Shown here: positions 1-5,277 of the stretch, in pieces
How the letters are laid out: each line of letters opens with the position of its first letter
Numbering within the stretch: the first letter of the stretch is position 1
From: Candidatus Hydrogenedentota bacterium
GTDB taxonomy: Bacteria > Hydrogenedentota > Hydrogenedentia > Hydrogenedentales > SLHB01
Direction of reading: 5' to 3'
DNA: 5,277 bases
NCBI GenBank assembly: GCA_003552765.1
Contig: PUOI01000093.1
Location: 1 to 5,277 of the forward strand
Translations under genes and position numbers: made by a program
Notes under the pieces: model-generated
Databases searched by the model: none
What the model was told of the DNA's origin: nothing
Seen by the model: the letters and a program-made list of their open reading frames with translations, nothing else

Positions 1-2454
1 CACCATGGAGATGGAGGCCTGTCCCGTCTCGGTGACCACGCGCACGGCTTCGTCGAAAAGCTCGTCGCTTTCGTCTTCCTGTTCGTCCCCACCACTGTTG
101 GCCTTGCCGAATTTTTCGATCTCGTCCCGGTACTGGGGTGGCGCTTGGGTCTTCAAATAGCGGATCAGCCGATCCATTTCATCGTCACTTACAAACGCGG
201 ACTGAATCCGCGTCGGCTTACTTTGGCCCGCGGGCAGGTAGAGCATGTCGCCCCGGCCGATGAGGCGCTCGGCCCCAATTGCGTCCAGGATGCAGCGGCT
301 ATCCACACGGGATGATACCTGAAACGACACGCGCGCGGGGAAATTGGCCTTGATCACCCCCGTCAGCACGTCCACGCTGGGCCGCTGGGTCGCGATGACG
401 AGATGTATCCCCACGGCCCGCGCCAATTGGGCGAGACGGGCAATCGCGTCCTCCACCTCGGCGCGGGCCAGCATCATGAGATCGGCCAGCTCGTCGATGA
501 TGCAGACGATATAGGGGAGCTTGCGGATCACGTTCATGGACTCCCCGTCTTCCTGGCCTTCTTCCCCCGGGATCTCGATCTCCCCGTTTTCGACGCTCTG
601 ATTATACACATCGATGTTCCGCACCTGAAGATGGGCGAAGAGCCGGTACCGCTCTTCCATCTCCATGATAAGCCAATTCAAGGACGTGGACGCCTTCTTG
701 GGGTCAATGACCACCGGCGTGATGAGGTGCGGGATATCGTTAAAGATGGACAACTCCACCATCTTCGGGTCGATGAGCATGAGCTGCAGCTCTTCGGGCT
801 TCTTCGTGAAAAGCAAGCTGGCGAGCAAACTCTTCACGCACACGGTCTTGCCCGCGCCGGTCGCGCCGGCCACGAGCAAGTGGGGCATCGACGCCAGATC
901 GGCGATCACGGTCTCGCCCGCGATATCCTTGCCCAGCGCGAGGGGCAGCGCCCCCTTGTGCCGCTGGAACGCCTTGGATTCCAGCAATTCGCGTACCACC
1001 ACGGCCTCCGGCTCATGGTTCGGCACTTCAATGCCCACCCGGCCCTTGCCGGGGATAGGGGCCTCGACCCGCACCCGGTGGGCCTTAAGCGCCAAGGCCA
1101 GGTCATCGGCCAAGGAAAGGAAACGGCTTACCTTGATCCCCGGAGCGGGCTCCAGCTCGTACCGCGTGATGGTGGGCCCCCGGGTTACGTCGGTCACCTG
1201 GGCTTGAATATTGAAGGTCTTCAGCGTCTCTTCGAGGTGAAGGCTTGTTTGACGCAACATGGAACTCATGTCGCGCTGATTGTTCTTACAGGGTTGCTCC
1301 AAGAGGTTGAACGATGGCTTTGTGTACCGCTTCGGGTACACGTAGTCCGGGGGCAGTTCTTCTTGCTCCGGGGTCTTGCGCCGGGGCATGGGGGCGGATT
1401 GCTGCTTGGCTCCCGCCGCAACGGTGGGGACCGCTCCATTCGGGGGCTCCTCGTCCTCCACCCTGTTCACCTTTCCCGCTTTCATCAAGGCGGCGTTTTC
1501 CGCGGCCGCCCGCTGTTCGTCGCTGAGGGCCGCGGCGGGGGCCGGTTCACCGCTGTCGGCGGGGGACTCGTCTGCGTCCTGGCTGTCTTCGGCGATTTCA
1601 AACGGGGCCGATGAAAACGCAGCCTGCTCCTGCTCTTCCGCAGCCCCGGCGGGGATAGCGCCAAACGGCCAGGCCTCTGGCTCGGTGGCGGCGGAATTCG
1701 GCTCCGGCGTCACCGTTGGCCGGATGCGGATGCTGTTGGGATCGCGCTTCGTGCCGGCCGCGGCCGGAGCAGGCTCGGCCTGCTGGTTGGATTCCTTCGC
1801 TGTTTGGGCCTTCGAAGCCGCCCGCGTGGAGGCTTTGGAAAGCGCACGCTCCCGCCGCGCCACCTGTGCGCGATGCAGGGCTTCCCACAGTTCAACGATG
1901 CCTTGCAGCGTAAGCACCGCGAGCCCGTGAAGCATGGCGAACCAACGCACAAACAGGAAATCGGTGGCGAGAAGGATGCCCACAATTGTCATGGTGACCA
2001 CAATGACATTGGCCCCGACAATGCCAAACAAGGGAAGGATGATGCTGCCCACGAACGCGCCCACGGCTCCGCCGGCCAGTTCTAGCTGAGGACCCTGGGC
2101 CGAATTCACGTGCAGAAAGCCCGCCGTCGCGGCCATCAGAATAGCAAAACCCGCGATCCGGGTGAGGAGCCGGTCCAAAGGCGAGTGCCGGACCAGGATT
2201 ACGCCCCACACCGCCAAAATGCAGTAGGAGACGTGAGCGGCGTAACCGAAAAGGAGGGTAAGGACGCCCGCAACCACGGCGCCTGGCATCCCCAAGGCGT
2301 TGGGCGTGTGTTCCAAGCCGTCGATATGGCGGCTAACGGCCCCCTGGTCCCCGTCCGTGACAAGGGCCAAGAACAGGGTCACCGTCAACGCCAAGACAAG
2401 GACGCCAAGTATCTCCGAGCGCCGTTCGGCCGGTATCTTGGCTTTCTTGGCCAT
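1..2454 (-). CDS. ftsK: DNA translocase FtsK/SpoIIIE (C-terminus cut by window edge)
   Basis: This is a septum-anchored, ATP-driven double-stranded DNA pump that clears and aligns chromosome termini during division. It is read in one open frame of 818 codons from ATG at 2454-2452 to the left edge. Residues 14-33, about 57-88, 97-116 and 128-185 are hydrophobic and give the usual four or five N-terminal membrane spans. Residues about 200-390 form an Ala/Pro/Glu/Gln-rich linker. The motor follows: an alpha domain with the RGPTITRYELEPAPGIKVS stretch (from about 417), Walker A GATGAGKT at 530-537 (K536), IDPKMVEL at 561-568, Walker B IIDELADLMM with D654 and E655, TQRPSVDVLTG at 689-699, and GRGDMLYLP from 733. 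Walker A has A-K-T-type residues (GAGKT) where GSGKS is usual, but still fits the P-loop pattern. An acidic Gly/Glu-rich insert lies at about 620-638, before Walker B. The DNA-reading winged-helix gamma domain would begin just beyond the last visible residues (TGQASISMV). A GGAGA ribosome binding site 7 bases upstream supports the start. The gene has its own promoter and points away from the gspF-like gene. Family assignment is certain. Confidence 0.98.
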   Translation of the reverse strand, partial: MAKKAKIPAERRSEILGVLVLALTVTLFLALVTDGDQGAVSRHIDGLEHTPNALGMPGAVVAGVLTLLFGYAAHVSYCILAVWGVILVRHSPLDRLLTRIAGFAILMAATAGFLHVNSAQGPQLELAGGAVGAFVGSIILPLFGIVGANVIVVTMTIVGILLATDFLFVRWFAMLHGLAVLTLQGIVELWEALHRAQVARRERALSKASTRAASKAQTAKESNQQAEPAPAAAGTKRDPNSIRIRPTVTPEPNSAATEPEAWPFGAIPAGAAEEQEQAAFSSAPFEIAEDSQDADESPADSGEPAPAAALSDEQRAAAENAALMKAGKVNRVEDEEPPNGAVPTVAAGAKQQSAPMPRRKTPEQEELPPDYVYPKRYTKPSFNLLEQPCKNNQRDMSSMLRQTSLHLEETLKTFNIQAQVTDVTRGPTITRYELEPAPGIKVSRFLSLADDLALALKAHRVRVEAPIPGKGRVGIEVPNHEPEAVVVRELLESKAFQRHKGALPLALGKDIAGETVIADLASMPHLLVAGATGAGKTVCVKSLLASLLFTKKPEELQLMLIDPKMVELSIFNDIPHLITPVVIDPKKASTSLNWLIMEMEERYRLFAHLQVRNIDVYNQSVENGEIEIPGEEGQEDGESMNVIRKLPYIVCIIDELADLMMLARAEVEDAIARLAQLARAVGIHLVIATQRPSVDVLTGVIKANFPARVSFQVSSRVDSRCILDAIGAERLIGRGDMLYLPAGQSKPTRIQSAFVSDDEMDRLIRYLKTQAPPQYRDEIEKFGKANSGGDEQEDESDELFDEAVRVVTETGQASISMV

Positions 2455-2460
2455 GGTGCG

Positions 2461-2466
2461 ATCTCC
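2461..2466 (-). promoter_or_regulatory. ribosome binding site of ftsK
   Basis: Read on the minus strand the bases are GGAGAT, with the GGAGA core ending 7 bases before the ATG at 2454. This fixes the ftsK start and agrees with the MAKK N-terminus followed by the first membrane span. Confidence 0.75.
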
Positions 2467-2501
2467 GCCCGCTGATCATTTCCCCAAGTAAAGTAAACCG
2501 T

Positions 2502-2530
2502 ATTCTAACAGAGATGCGACGCAGAAGCAA
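2502..2530 (-). promoter_or_regulatory. sigma70-type promoter for ftsK
   Basis: On the minus strand the -10 element is TAGAAT (2507-2502, 5 of 6 to consensus). It is preceded by TGT, which gives an extended -10 (TGnTAGAAT). A weak -35, TTGCTT (2530-2525), sits exactly 17 bases upstream. Transcription would begin near 2495 and leave a leader of about 40 bases before ftsK. The surrounding bases are more AT-rich than the coding DNA. This is inferred from consensus matching only. Confidence 0.55.
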
Positions 2531-2614
2531 CCAAATGTTGTGGTTCTCGTAAAGGCCAAACCCCAATGACTGGTTATCTCTGTTCGCTTCCCCCTGTTTC
2601 CGGCTGTGTTGAGT

Positions 2615-2626
2615 TATACTCGCGAG
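2615..2626 (+). promoter_or_regulatory. possible -10 element for a gspF-directed or small RNA transcript
   Basis: TATACT at 2615-2620 matches five of six -10 consensus bases. It runs into the perfect 8-base palindrome CTCGCGAG (2619-2626), which could be an operator or chance. I see no good -35 at 16-18 bases upstream, so the call is weak. A start near 2627 would give gspF a leader of about 390 bases, or a short RNA of about 180 bases if the T-run near 2810 terminates it. Confidence 0.25.
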
Positions 2627-2655
2627 CAGCTCCCGCTCCATAGGCGTAGCCTACC

Positions 2656-2744
2656 GAAATCCGCCACGATTTTCAAGAGCCCCAATCGCCGGTCAGGGTG
2701 GCGCGGACGCTTACATCTCTCGGTCGTGGCGCGGTGACGATTTC
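2656..2744 (+). repeat. bulged 14-base-pair inverted repeat (possible RNA stem)
   Basis: The arm at 2656-2669 is complementary to two blocks: 2662-2669 (CGCCACGA) with 2724-2731 (TCGTGGCG), and 2656-2661 (GAAATC) with 2739-2744 (GATTTC). The downstream side carries a 7-base bulge (2732-2738). The loop contains a further 4-base-pair hairpin, 2687-2690 with 2700-2703. Whether it forms in RNA is unknown. GC-rich DNA gives such matches by chance fairly often. Confidence 0.35.
2690..2734 (+). repeat. imperfect direct repeat, 14-base unit
   Basis: CGGTC followed by GTGGCGCGG occurs at 2690-2706, interrupted by AGG, and again uninterrupted at 2721-2734. The shared 9-base block recurs at a 28-base spacing. 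The two copies lie within the inverted-repeat cluster, so they could arise from local duplication or be paired protein-binding sites. Confidence 0.4.
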
Positions 2745-2753
2745 TTGTCATTC

Positions 2754-2810
2754 TGGCGGCGGCGCGGCGCCTTGCCTATCTCCGAGAGCGTCACTTCCCG
2801 CCATTTTTTT
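2754..2810 (+). terminator. terminator-like stem with seven-T run, upstream of gspF-like gene
   Basis: TGGCGG (2754-2759) pairs with CCGCCA (2798-2803), and seven T residues (2804-2810) follow at once. The 38-base loop is long for an intrinsic terminator, which lowers confidence. The element sits about 200 bases before gspF, so on the plus strand it would end a short upstream RNA or attenuate a long leader. Competing pairings are 2717-2723 with 2782-2788, and 2734-2739 with 2789-2794. Confidence 0.3.
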
Positions 2811-2973
2811 GCCCCAATGTCTTGCGAGTATTGCTGAATCCGTAGTTTCTTCTTCATTTCTGCTCGATTTCTAGGTGGCATGTGAATTGCTCAATAAGCG
2901 GAGGCGGTTAGTGGGTTCTCGCCGCCGCCAAAGGTTTTCGCTGCTGATTCGCGTTCTAGAGAAAGGGACACAG

Positions 2974-2999
2974 CCCCCAATCGCGTCTTCTGTTGGGGG
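2974..2999 (+). promoter_or_regulatory. hairpin abutting the gspF ribosome binding site
   Basis: CCCCCAA (2974-2980) is exactly complementary to TTGGGGG (2993-2999) across a 12-base loop. The ribosome binding site begins within three bases of the 3' arm. No T-run follows, so it is not an intrinsic terminator. It could shape translation initiation or mRNA stability. The role is inferred from position only. Confidence 0.35.
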
Positions 3000-3001
3000 A
3001 G

Positions 3002-3007
3002 AGGGAG
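3002..3007 (+). promoter_or_regulatory. ribosome binding site that sets the gspF-like start
   Basis: AGGGAG lies 8 bases before the ATG at 3016, at ideal spacing. It decides between this start and a GTG 141 bases further upstream (2875), whose extra 47 residues do not resemble the family N-terminus. Confidence 0.8.
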
Positions 3008-3015
3008 AATTTGCC

Positions 3016-4230
3016 ATGCCAACTTTCAGCTATGTCGCACGAACCCGGTCGGGCAAGCGTCAGCGCGGCACGGCTTCCGCCGACAATCGCCAAATGCTGA
3101 CGCAGACCCTGCAGAAACAGGGTTTGACCCTTGAACGAATCGAGGAGCGTCCCGCCGGTTTTCTGGGCACGCTCATAGGTAAGGAGCGGCCGGTCAAGGT
3201 GAAGAGTTCCGAGGTGATGATATTCACCCGGCAGCTCTCCACTATTGTCAACGCGGGGCTTCCTCTGCTTCAAGGACTGGACATTCTGGCCGAACAGACC
3301 GAGGACATAAAGTTCGCCAAGGTCATCCGCGAAATCGGGCAGGCCGTGGAGGCGGGGGAGACCTTCTCCGAGGCGCTGAAGCGCTATCCCCGCGTCTTTC
3401 CCGATCTGTACGTCAGCATGGTGCGCGCGGGCGAGGCCTCCGGCGATCTCGACGGCGTCCTTGTGCAGCTCGCCGAATACATGGAAGCCATGGCCGAACT
3501 GCGCCGGCGCATCCGTGCGGCGATGACGTATCCCGTGGTGGCCTTTGGCATGATTGTGCTCATCGCCGTTGGGCTGATCGTCTGGGTGGTGCCTCAGTTC
3601 GAGCAGATCTTCGCCGGTTTTGGACAGGAGCTGCCCGTCCCGACGCAAATACTTATCACAGTGAGCAATGTCCTGCGCAGTTGGCAGGCCTTCTTGGCGC
3701 TGGGGATCGCCGCCGCCTGTGTCCTCGCGTTCCGGATATACGCCGAGACGCCCGTGGGGCGGTACAACGTGGACGTGGCGAAGCTCCGGCTGCCCATTTT
3801 CGGCAAATTATTGCGGAAAGTGGCGATTAGCCGGTTCGCCCGCACGCTGAGCACCTTGACCCGCAGCGGCGTGCCCATCTTGGGGGCCTTGGAGATCGCC
3901 GAACGCACCTCGGGCAACGAAGTGTTCGCCCGCGCGGTGCGCGCCGCGGGAGAAGGCGTCCGCAATGGCGAGACACTGGCGGCGCCGCTGGCGCGAAGCG
4001 AGGAGTTCCCGTCCATGGTCACGCGCATGATCGGCGTGGGCGAGAAGACAGGCGCGCTGGAGACCATGTTGAGCAAGATCTCGGAGTTCTATGATTCCGA
4101 GGTGAAGGCGGCCGTGGACGGATTGACCAGCATGATCGAACCCATTCTGATTATGCTGATGGGCATCGTGGTGGGCAGCATTGTGGTGGCGCTCTTCATG
4201 CCCATCTTGCAGCTCTCGACATTGGTCTGA
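3016..4230 (+). CDS. type II secretion / type IV pilus inner-membrane platform protein, GspF/PilC family
   Basis: GspF/PilC proteins form the cytoplasmic-membrane platform that contacts the assembly ATPase and drives pilin or pseudopilin polymerisation. The product has 404 residues, normal for the family, and begins MPTFSYVART, the typical N-terminus. Two T2SSF domains are visible as an internal repeat: FTRQLSTIVNAGLPLLQGL (70-88) matches FARTLSTLTRSGVPILGAL (274-292), and the VRAGEASGDLDGVL region (136-149) matches IGVGEKTGALETML (339-352). Membrane spans lie at about 171-195, 223-243 and 374-397, with the first following the conserved MTYP (170-173). No truncation or frameshift is seen. The gene stands alone: no GspE/PilB ATPase, pseudopilin or secretin gene adjoins it, so sequence alone does not tell whether it serves a pilus (PilC) or a secretion system (GspF). 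I therefore give no symbol. It diverges from ftsK, converges on the FHA gene, and has a long leader with hairpins. Confidence 0.95.
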   Translation: MPTFSYVARTRSGKRQRGTASADNRQMLTQTLQKQGLTLERIEERPAGFLGTLIGKERPVKVKSSEVMIFTRQLSTIVNAGLPLLQGLDILAEQTEDIKFAKVIREIGQAVEAGETFSEALKRYPRVFPDLYVSMVRAGEASGDLDGVLVQLAEYMEAMAELRRRIRAAMTYPVVAFGMIVLIAVGLIVWVVPQFEQIFAGFGQELPVPTQILITVSNVLRSWQAFLALGIAAACVLAFRIYAETPVGRYNVDVAKLRLPIFGKLLRKVAISRFARTLSTLTRSGVPILGALEIAERTSGNEVFARAVRAAGEGVRNGETLAAPLARSEEFPSMVTRMIGVGEKTGALETMLSKISEFYDSEVKAAVDGLTSMIEPILIMLMGIVVGSIVVALFMPILQLSTLV

Positions 4231-4260
4231 TTACGACGGGGTGAGTGGCGCCCGGGGGGT

Positions 4261-4306
4261 ACCGGCTGGCGGCCTTTGTCCGGGGGGGACAGGGGCCGCC
4301 AGCGGT
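4261..4306. terminator. hairpin between convergent genes, likely bidirectional transcription end
   Basis: ACCG (4261-4264) and CTGGCGGCC (4266-4274) pair with GGCCGCCAG (4294-4302) and CGGT (4303-4306). This gives 13 Watson-Crick pairs with one bulged G at 4265. TTT (4275-4277) can add three more pairs with AGG (4291-4293), two of them G-U. The loop is G-rich. It sits 30 bases after the gspF-like stop and 14 bases beyond the FHA gene stop on the other strand. No T-run follows on either strand, so termination may be imperfect or the element may act as an mRNA 3' stabiliser. Confidence 0.55.
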
Positions 4307-4312
4307 CATTAT

Positions 4313-4328
4313 TCGGCTGTTCAGCCGA
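4313..4328. terminator. short perfect inverted repeat over the FHA gene stop codon
   Basis: TCGGCTG and CAGCCGA are separated by two bases, forming a 6-base-pair stem with a four-base loop. The FHA stop codon (TGA, 4323-4321 on the minus strand) lies within it. No T-run follows on either strand. It may be a second element of the 3'-end structure between these convergent genes, or chance. Confidence 0.35.
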
Positions 4329-4920
4329 GCAGACCCTGAATCTGCTCGATGAGGGGCAGCACGATTTGGTGATAGATGCTGCGCCCGGTGCTGTTCACCC
4401 GGCTCCGGAAAGGTCCCCAGAACAGGTAAAGGACCACCAACAGTAGAAAGATCGCCTTCCCGCTTGTGGCCAATCCCTTGAGGCGTTCCCATCCCCACCA
4501 GCCCAAGCGCGCGGCCCGTTGTCCCAAGCCCACGAACGCGCGCCGGACCGCCCAGCCGAGGTCGCTTTCGTGAGGAAGCCCCCGGCTTCGCTTGGCCAGT
4601 CCATCGGGCGCGCACCGCACCGTGAGCAACGTGCGGCCGACCCGGATGTGCCCGCCGGGACGGAGAATGCGGGAGCGTATGGGCCCCGCCGATTTGCCGT
4701 CCACCGTGGCCGTGGGCATGTCCAAACTGCGGACGCGGTAACCTTCCGAGACTGCGGTAATCAAGACATGCCGGGGCTGAATCGAGGTGTCGAGCCGGAG
4801 ATAGACGTGGCACGAGGGGTCGCTCCCCACATGGACGGGCGTGCGCACAATCGGGAACTCCGTGCCGTCCTCGGGACCGTTCAAGACAACGAGCGTATCG
4901 GTCTGGTAAGACGCGGTCAT
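4321..4920 (-). CDS. FHA-domain protein with C-terminal membrane anchor
   Basis: The 199-residue product has an FHA-like beta-sandwich at about residues 8-102: LVVLNGPEDGTEFPI, then VHVGSDPSCHVYL (29-41), QPRHVLI (48-54) and IRVGRTLLTV (92-101). Canonical FHA domains bind phosphothreonine through the Arg of GR, the Ser of SxxH and an Asn. Here those positions appear to be Ser33, Gln48 and Thr70, with only His51 retained, so phosphopeptide binding is doubtful. A basic, Trp-rich stretch (108-155) leads into one membrane span (about 155-171) and a 28-residue tail. By the positive-inside rule the FHA domain should be cytoplasmic. The start ATG overlaps the stop of the preceding ATPase gene (ATGA, 4920-4917), so translation is probably coupled. 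A weak AAAGG lies 10 bases upstream. The operon arrangement suggests it anchors or adapts the ATPase at the membrane; that is inference. The fold call is sound, the exact role unknown. Confidence 0.8.
   Translation of the reverse strand: MTASYQTDTLVVLNGPEDGTEFPIVRTPVHVGSDPSCHVYLRLDTSIQPRHVLITAVSEGYRVRSLDMPTATVDGKSAGPIRSRILRPGGHIRVGRTLLTVRCAPDGLAKRSRGLPHESDLGWAVRRAFVGLGQRAARLGWWGWERLKGLATSGKAIFLLLVVLYLFWGPFRSRVNSTGRSIYHQIVLPLIEQIQGLLG
4917..4920 (-). promoter_or_regulatory. ATGA stop-start overlap (translational coupling)
   Basis: Read on the minus strand, ATGA holds both the FHA gene ATG (4920-4918) and the ATPase gene TGA (4919-4917). With the weak ribosome binding site upstream, this suggests that ribosomes finishing the ATPase re-initiate on the FHA gene, linking the amounts of the two proteins. 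Confidence 0.75.
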
Positions 4921-5277
4921 GAGGGATCCGCCTTTCGCCCCGGTTCCGGGGATTGCCCTTCCCGGAAGGTGAGTTGGTCATCCGTCATCAGCACCTCCAC
5001 GACGCTGCCGCGCCGGAATTCGTCTTCCACCACCATAGCGCTGATGGGGTTGATGACCAGGCGTTCGACGGTCCGCCGCAGCTCCCGCGCGCCATACGCG
5101 GGGTTGTAGCCCTTCTGCGCGAGGTGTTCGTATGCCCCTTGGTAGACATGAAGTCCGATTCCCTTGCTTTTGAGGCGGCTCTCCAATTCACCAAGAATCG
5201 ACGCAAGAATGCTGCGGATGTCCTCGAACATGAGGGGACGGAACGGCACGATCTCATCGAACCGGACTTCATGTCTA
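4917..5277 (-). CDS. Clp-type AAA+ ATPase (ClpA/B/C family), C-terminal fragment
   Basis: Hsp100/Clp ATPases unfold and thread proteins, either for refolding (ClpB) or for delivery to ClpP (ClpA/ClpC). Only the last 119 residues are in the window; the gene continues beyond the right edge. The visible part spans the end of the second AAA+ module and the D2-small domain: VRFDEIVPFRPL (4-15), matching the NRIDE.V.F.PL region that carries the arginine finger, and then YNPAYGARELRRTVERLV (57-74) with the sensor-2 GAR (62-64). NPISAMVVEDEFRRGSVVEV (76-95) matches the family's NP-L-G-F-G motif. A polar tail of about 14 residues follows. The residue before the finger Arg is Val rather than the usual Asn. 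Too little is present to separate ClpA, ClpB and ClpC or a secretion-linked ClpV. The stop TGA (4919-4917) overlaps the FHA gene start by four bases, marking an operon. Confidence 0.92.
   Translation of the reverse strand, partial: RHEVRFDEIVPFRPLMFEDIRSILASILGELESRLKSKGIGLHVYQGAYEHLAQKGYNPAYGARELRRTVERLVINPISAMVVEDEFRRGSVVEVLMTDDQLTFREGQSPEPGRKADPS

Larger units (their letters stand above)
2455..3015. other. 561-base intergenic region between divergent ftsK and gspF-like genes
   Basis: I find no credible protein-coding gene here on either strand: open stretches are short, lack a ribosome binding site, or are shadows running into ftsK. The ftsK-proximal part (2455-2620) is promoter DNA. The middle (about 2640-2810) is dense in inverted and direct repeats and ends in seven T residues. 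The 2820-2875 stretch is pyrimidine-rich, and 2974-2999 is a hairpin next to the gspF ribosome binding site. It does not resemble tRNA, tmRNA or the conserved SRP RNA tetraloop region. A 6S-like RNA was considered, but no convincing match was seen. Confidence 0.7.

Noticed and set aside
403..1614. 403-codon open frame on the plus strand
   Set aside because: It lies wholly antisense to ftsK, has odd His/Gly/Arg-rich composition and no recognisable domain. The minus strand carries unmistakable FtsK motifs throughout, so this is a GC-rich shadow.
1230..1860. Low-complexity Ala/Pro/Glu/Gln-rich segment that might be a separate gene or fusion
   Set aside because: It is the normal disordered linker between the FtsK membrane domain and motor, and the reading frame is continuous.
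2333..2641. 102-codon minus-strand open frame over the ftsK start region
   Set aside because: It overlaps ftsK in another frame, shows no domain, and would have to span the ftsK promoter and ribosome binding site.
2648..2676. Second minus-strand promoter for ftsK (TTGAAA, 17-base gap, TAGGCT)
   Set aside because: The -35 is good (5 of 6), but the -10 matches only 3 of 6 bases, and a better promoter lies closer to the gene.
2680..2710. Resemblance of GGTCAGG to the conserved SRP RNA region
   Set aside because: The following GGAAGGAAGCAGC-type sequence required for SRP RNA is missing.
2875..3015. GTG start giving the GspF/PilC protein 47 extra N-terminal residues
   Set aside because: The extension is basic and unlike the family, whereas ATG at 3016 has a well-spaced AGGGAG and begins with the family-typical MPTFSY.
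2956..3648. 230-codon minus-strand open frame opposite gspF
   Set aside because: It is antisense to a well-conserved gene, with shadow-type His/Leu/Gly-rich composition and no domain.
4196..4981. 261-codon minus-strand open frame
   Set aside because: It covers the FHA gene, the end of the Clp gene and the terminator region in a different frame. Its composition is Arg/Pro/His-rich, typical of a shadow.

Overview
The window comes from a moderately GC-rich bacterial chromosome that looks Gram-negative. It holds four protein-coding genes, two of them cut by the window edges, and no mobile element, CRISPR array, tRNA or rRNA that I can recognise. Taxonomic signal is weak. The gene types (FtsK translocase, GspF/PilC inner-membrane platform protein, Clp-type AAA+ ATPase, FHA-domain membrane protein) fit a diderm environmental lineage of the deltaproteobacterial, planctomycete or Hydrogenedentes kind, but I cannot place it from this sequence.

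Layout. Positions 1-2454 (minus strand) are the first 818 codons of an FtsK/SpoIIIE DNA translocase whose C-terminus runs off the left edge. Positions 2455-3015 are a 561-base intergenic region between divergent genes. It contains a good sigma70-like promoter for ftsK, a region rich in inverted and direct repeats that ends in a seven-T run, and a hairpin directly before the ribosome binding site of the next gene. Positions 3016-4230 (plus strand) encode a complete 404-residue GspF/PilC-family protein. Positions 4231-4328 carry two hairpins between convergent genes. Positions 4321-4920 (minus strand) encode a 199-residue protein with a degenerate FHA domain and one C-terminal membrane segment. 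It is translationally coupled (ATGA overlap) to the upstream gene at 4917-5277, which is the C-terminal part of a ClpA/B/C-type ATPase entering from the right edge.

How the genes relate. The ATPase and FHA genes form a tight operon and probably work together. FtsK (chromosome dimer resolution and division) and the GspF/PilC protein (type IV pilus or type II secretion) each stand alone as transcription units and have no obvious functional link to that pair. The best leads are the structured intergenic DNA upstream of the gspF-like gene and the Clp-FHA pair. Most of the window is ordinary core-genome content, and I see no convincing evidence of an undescribed system.
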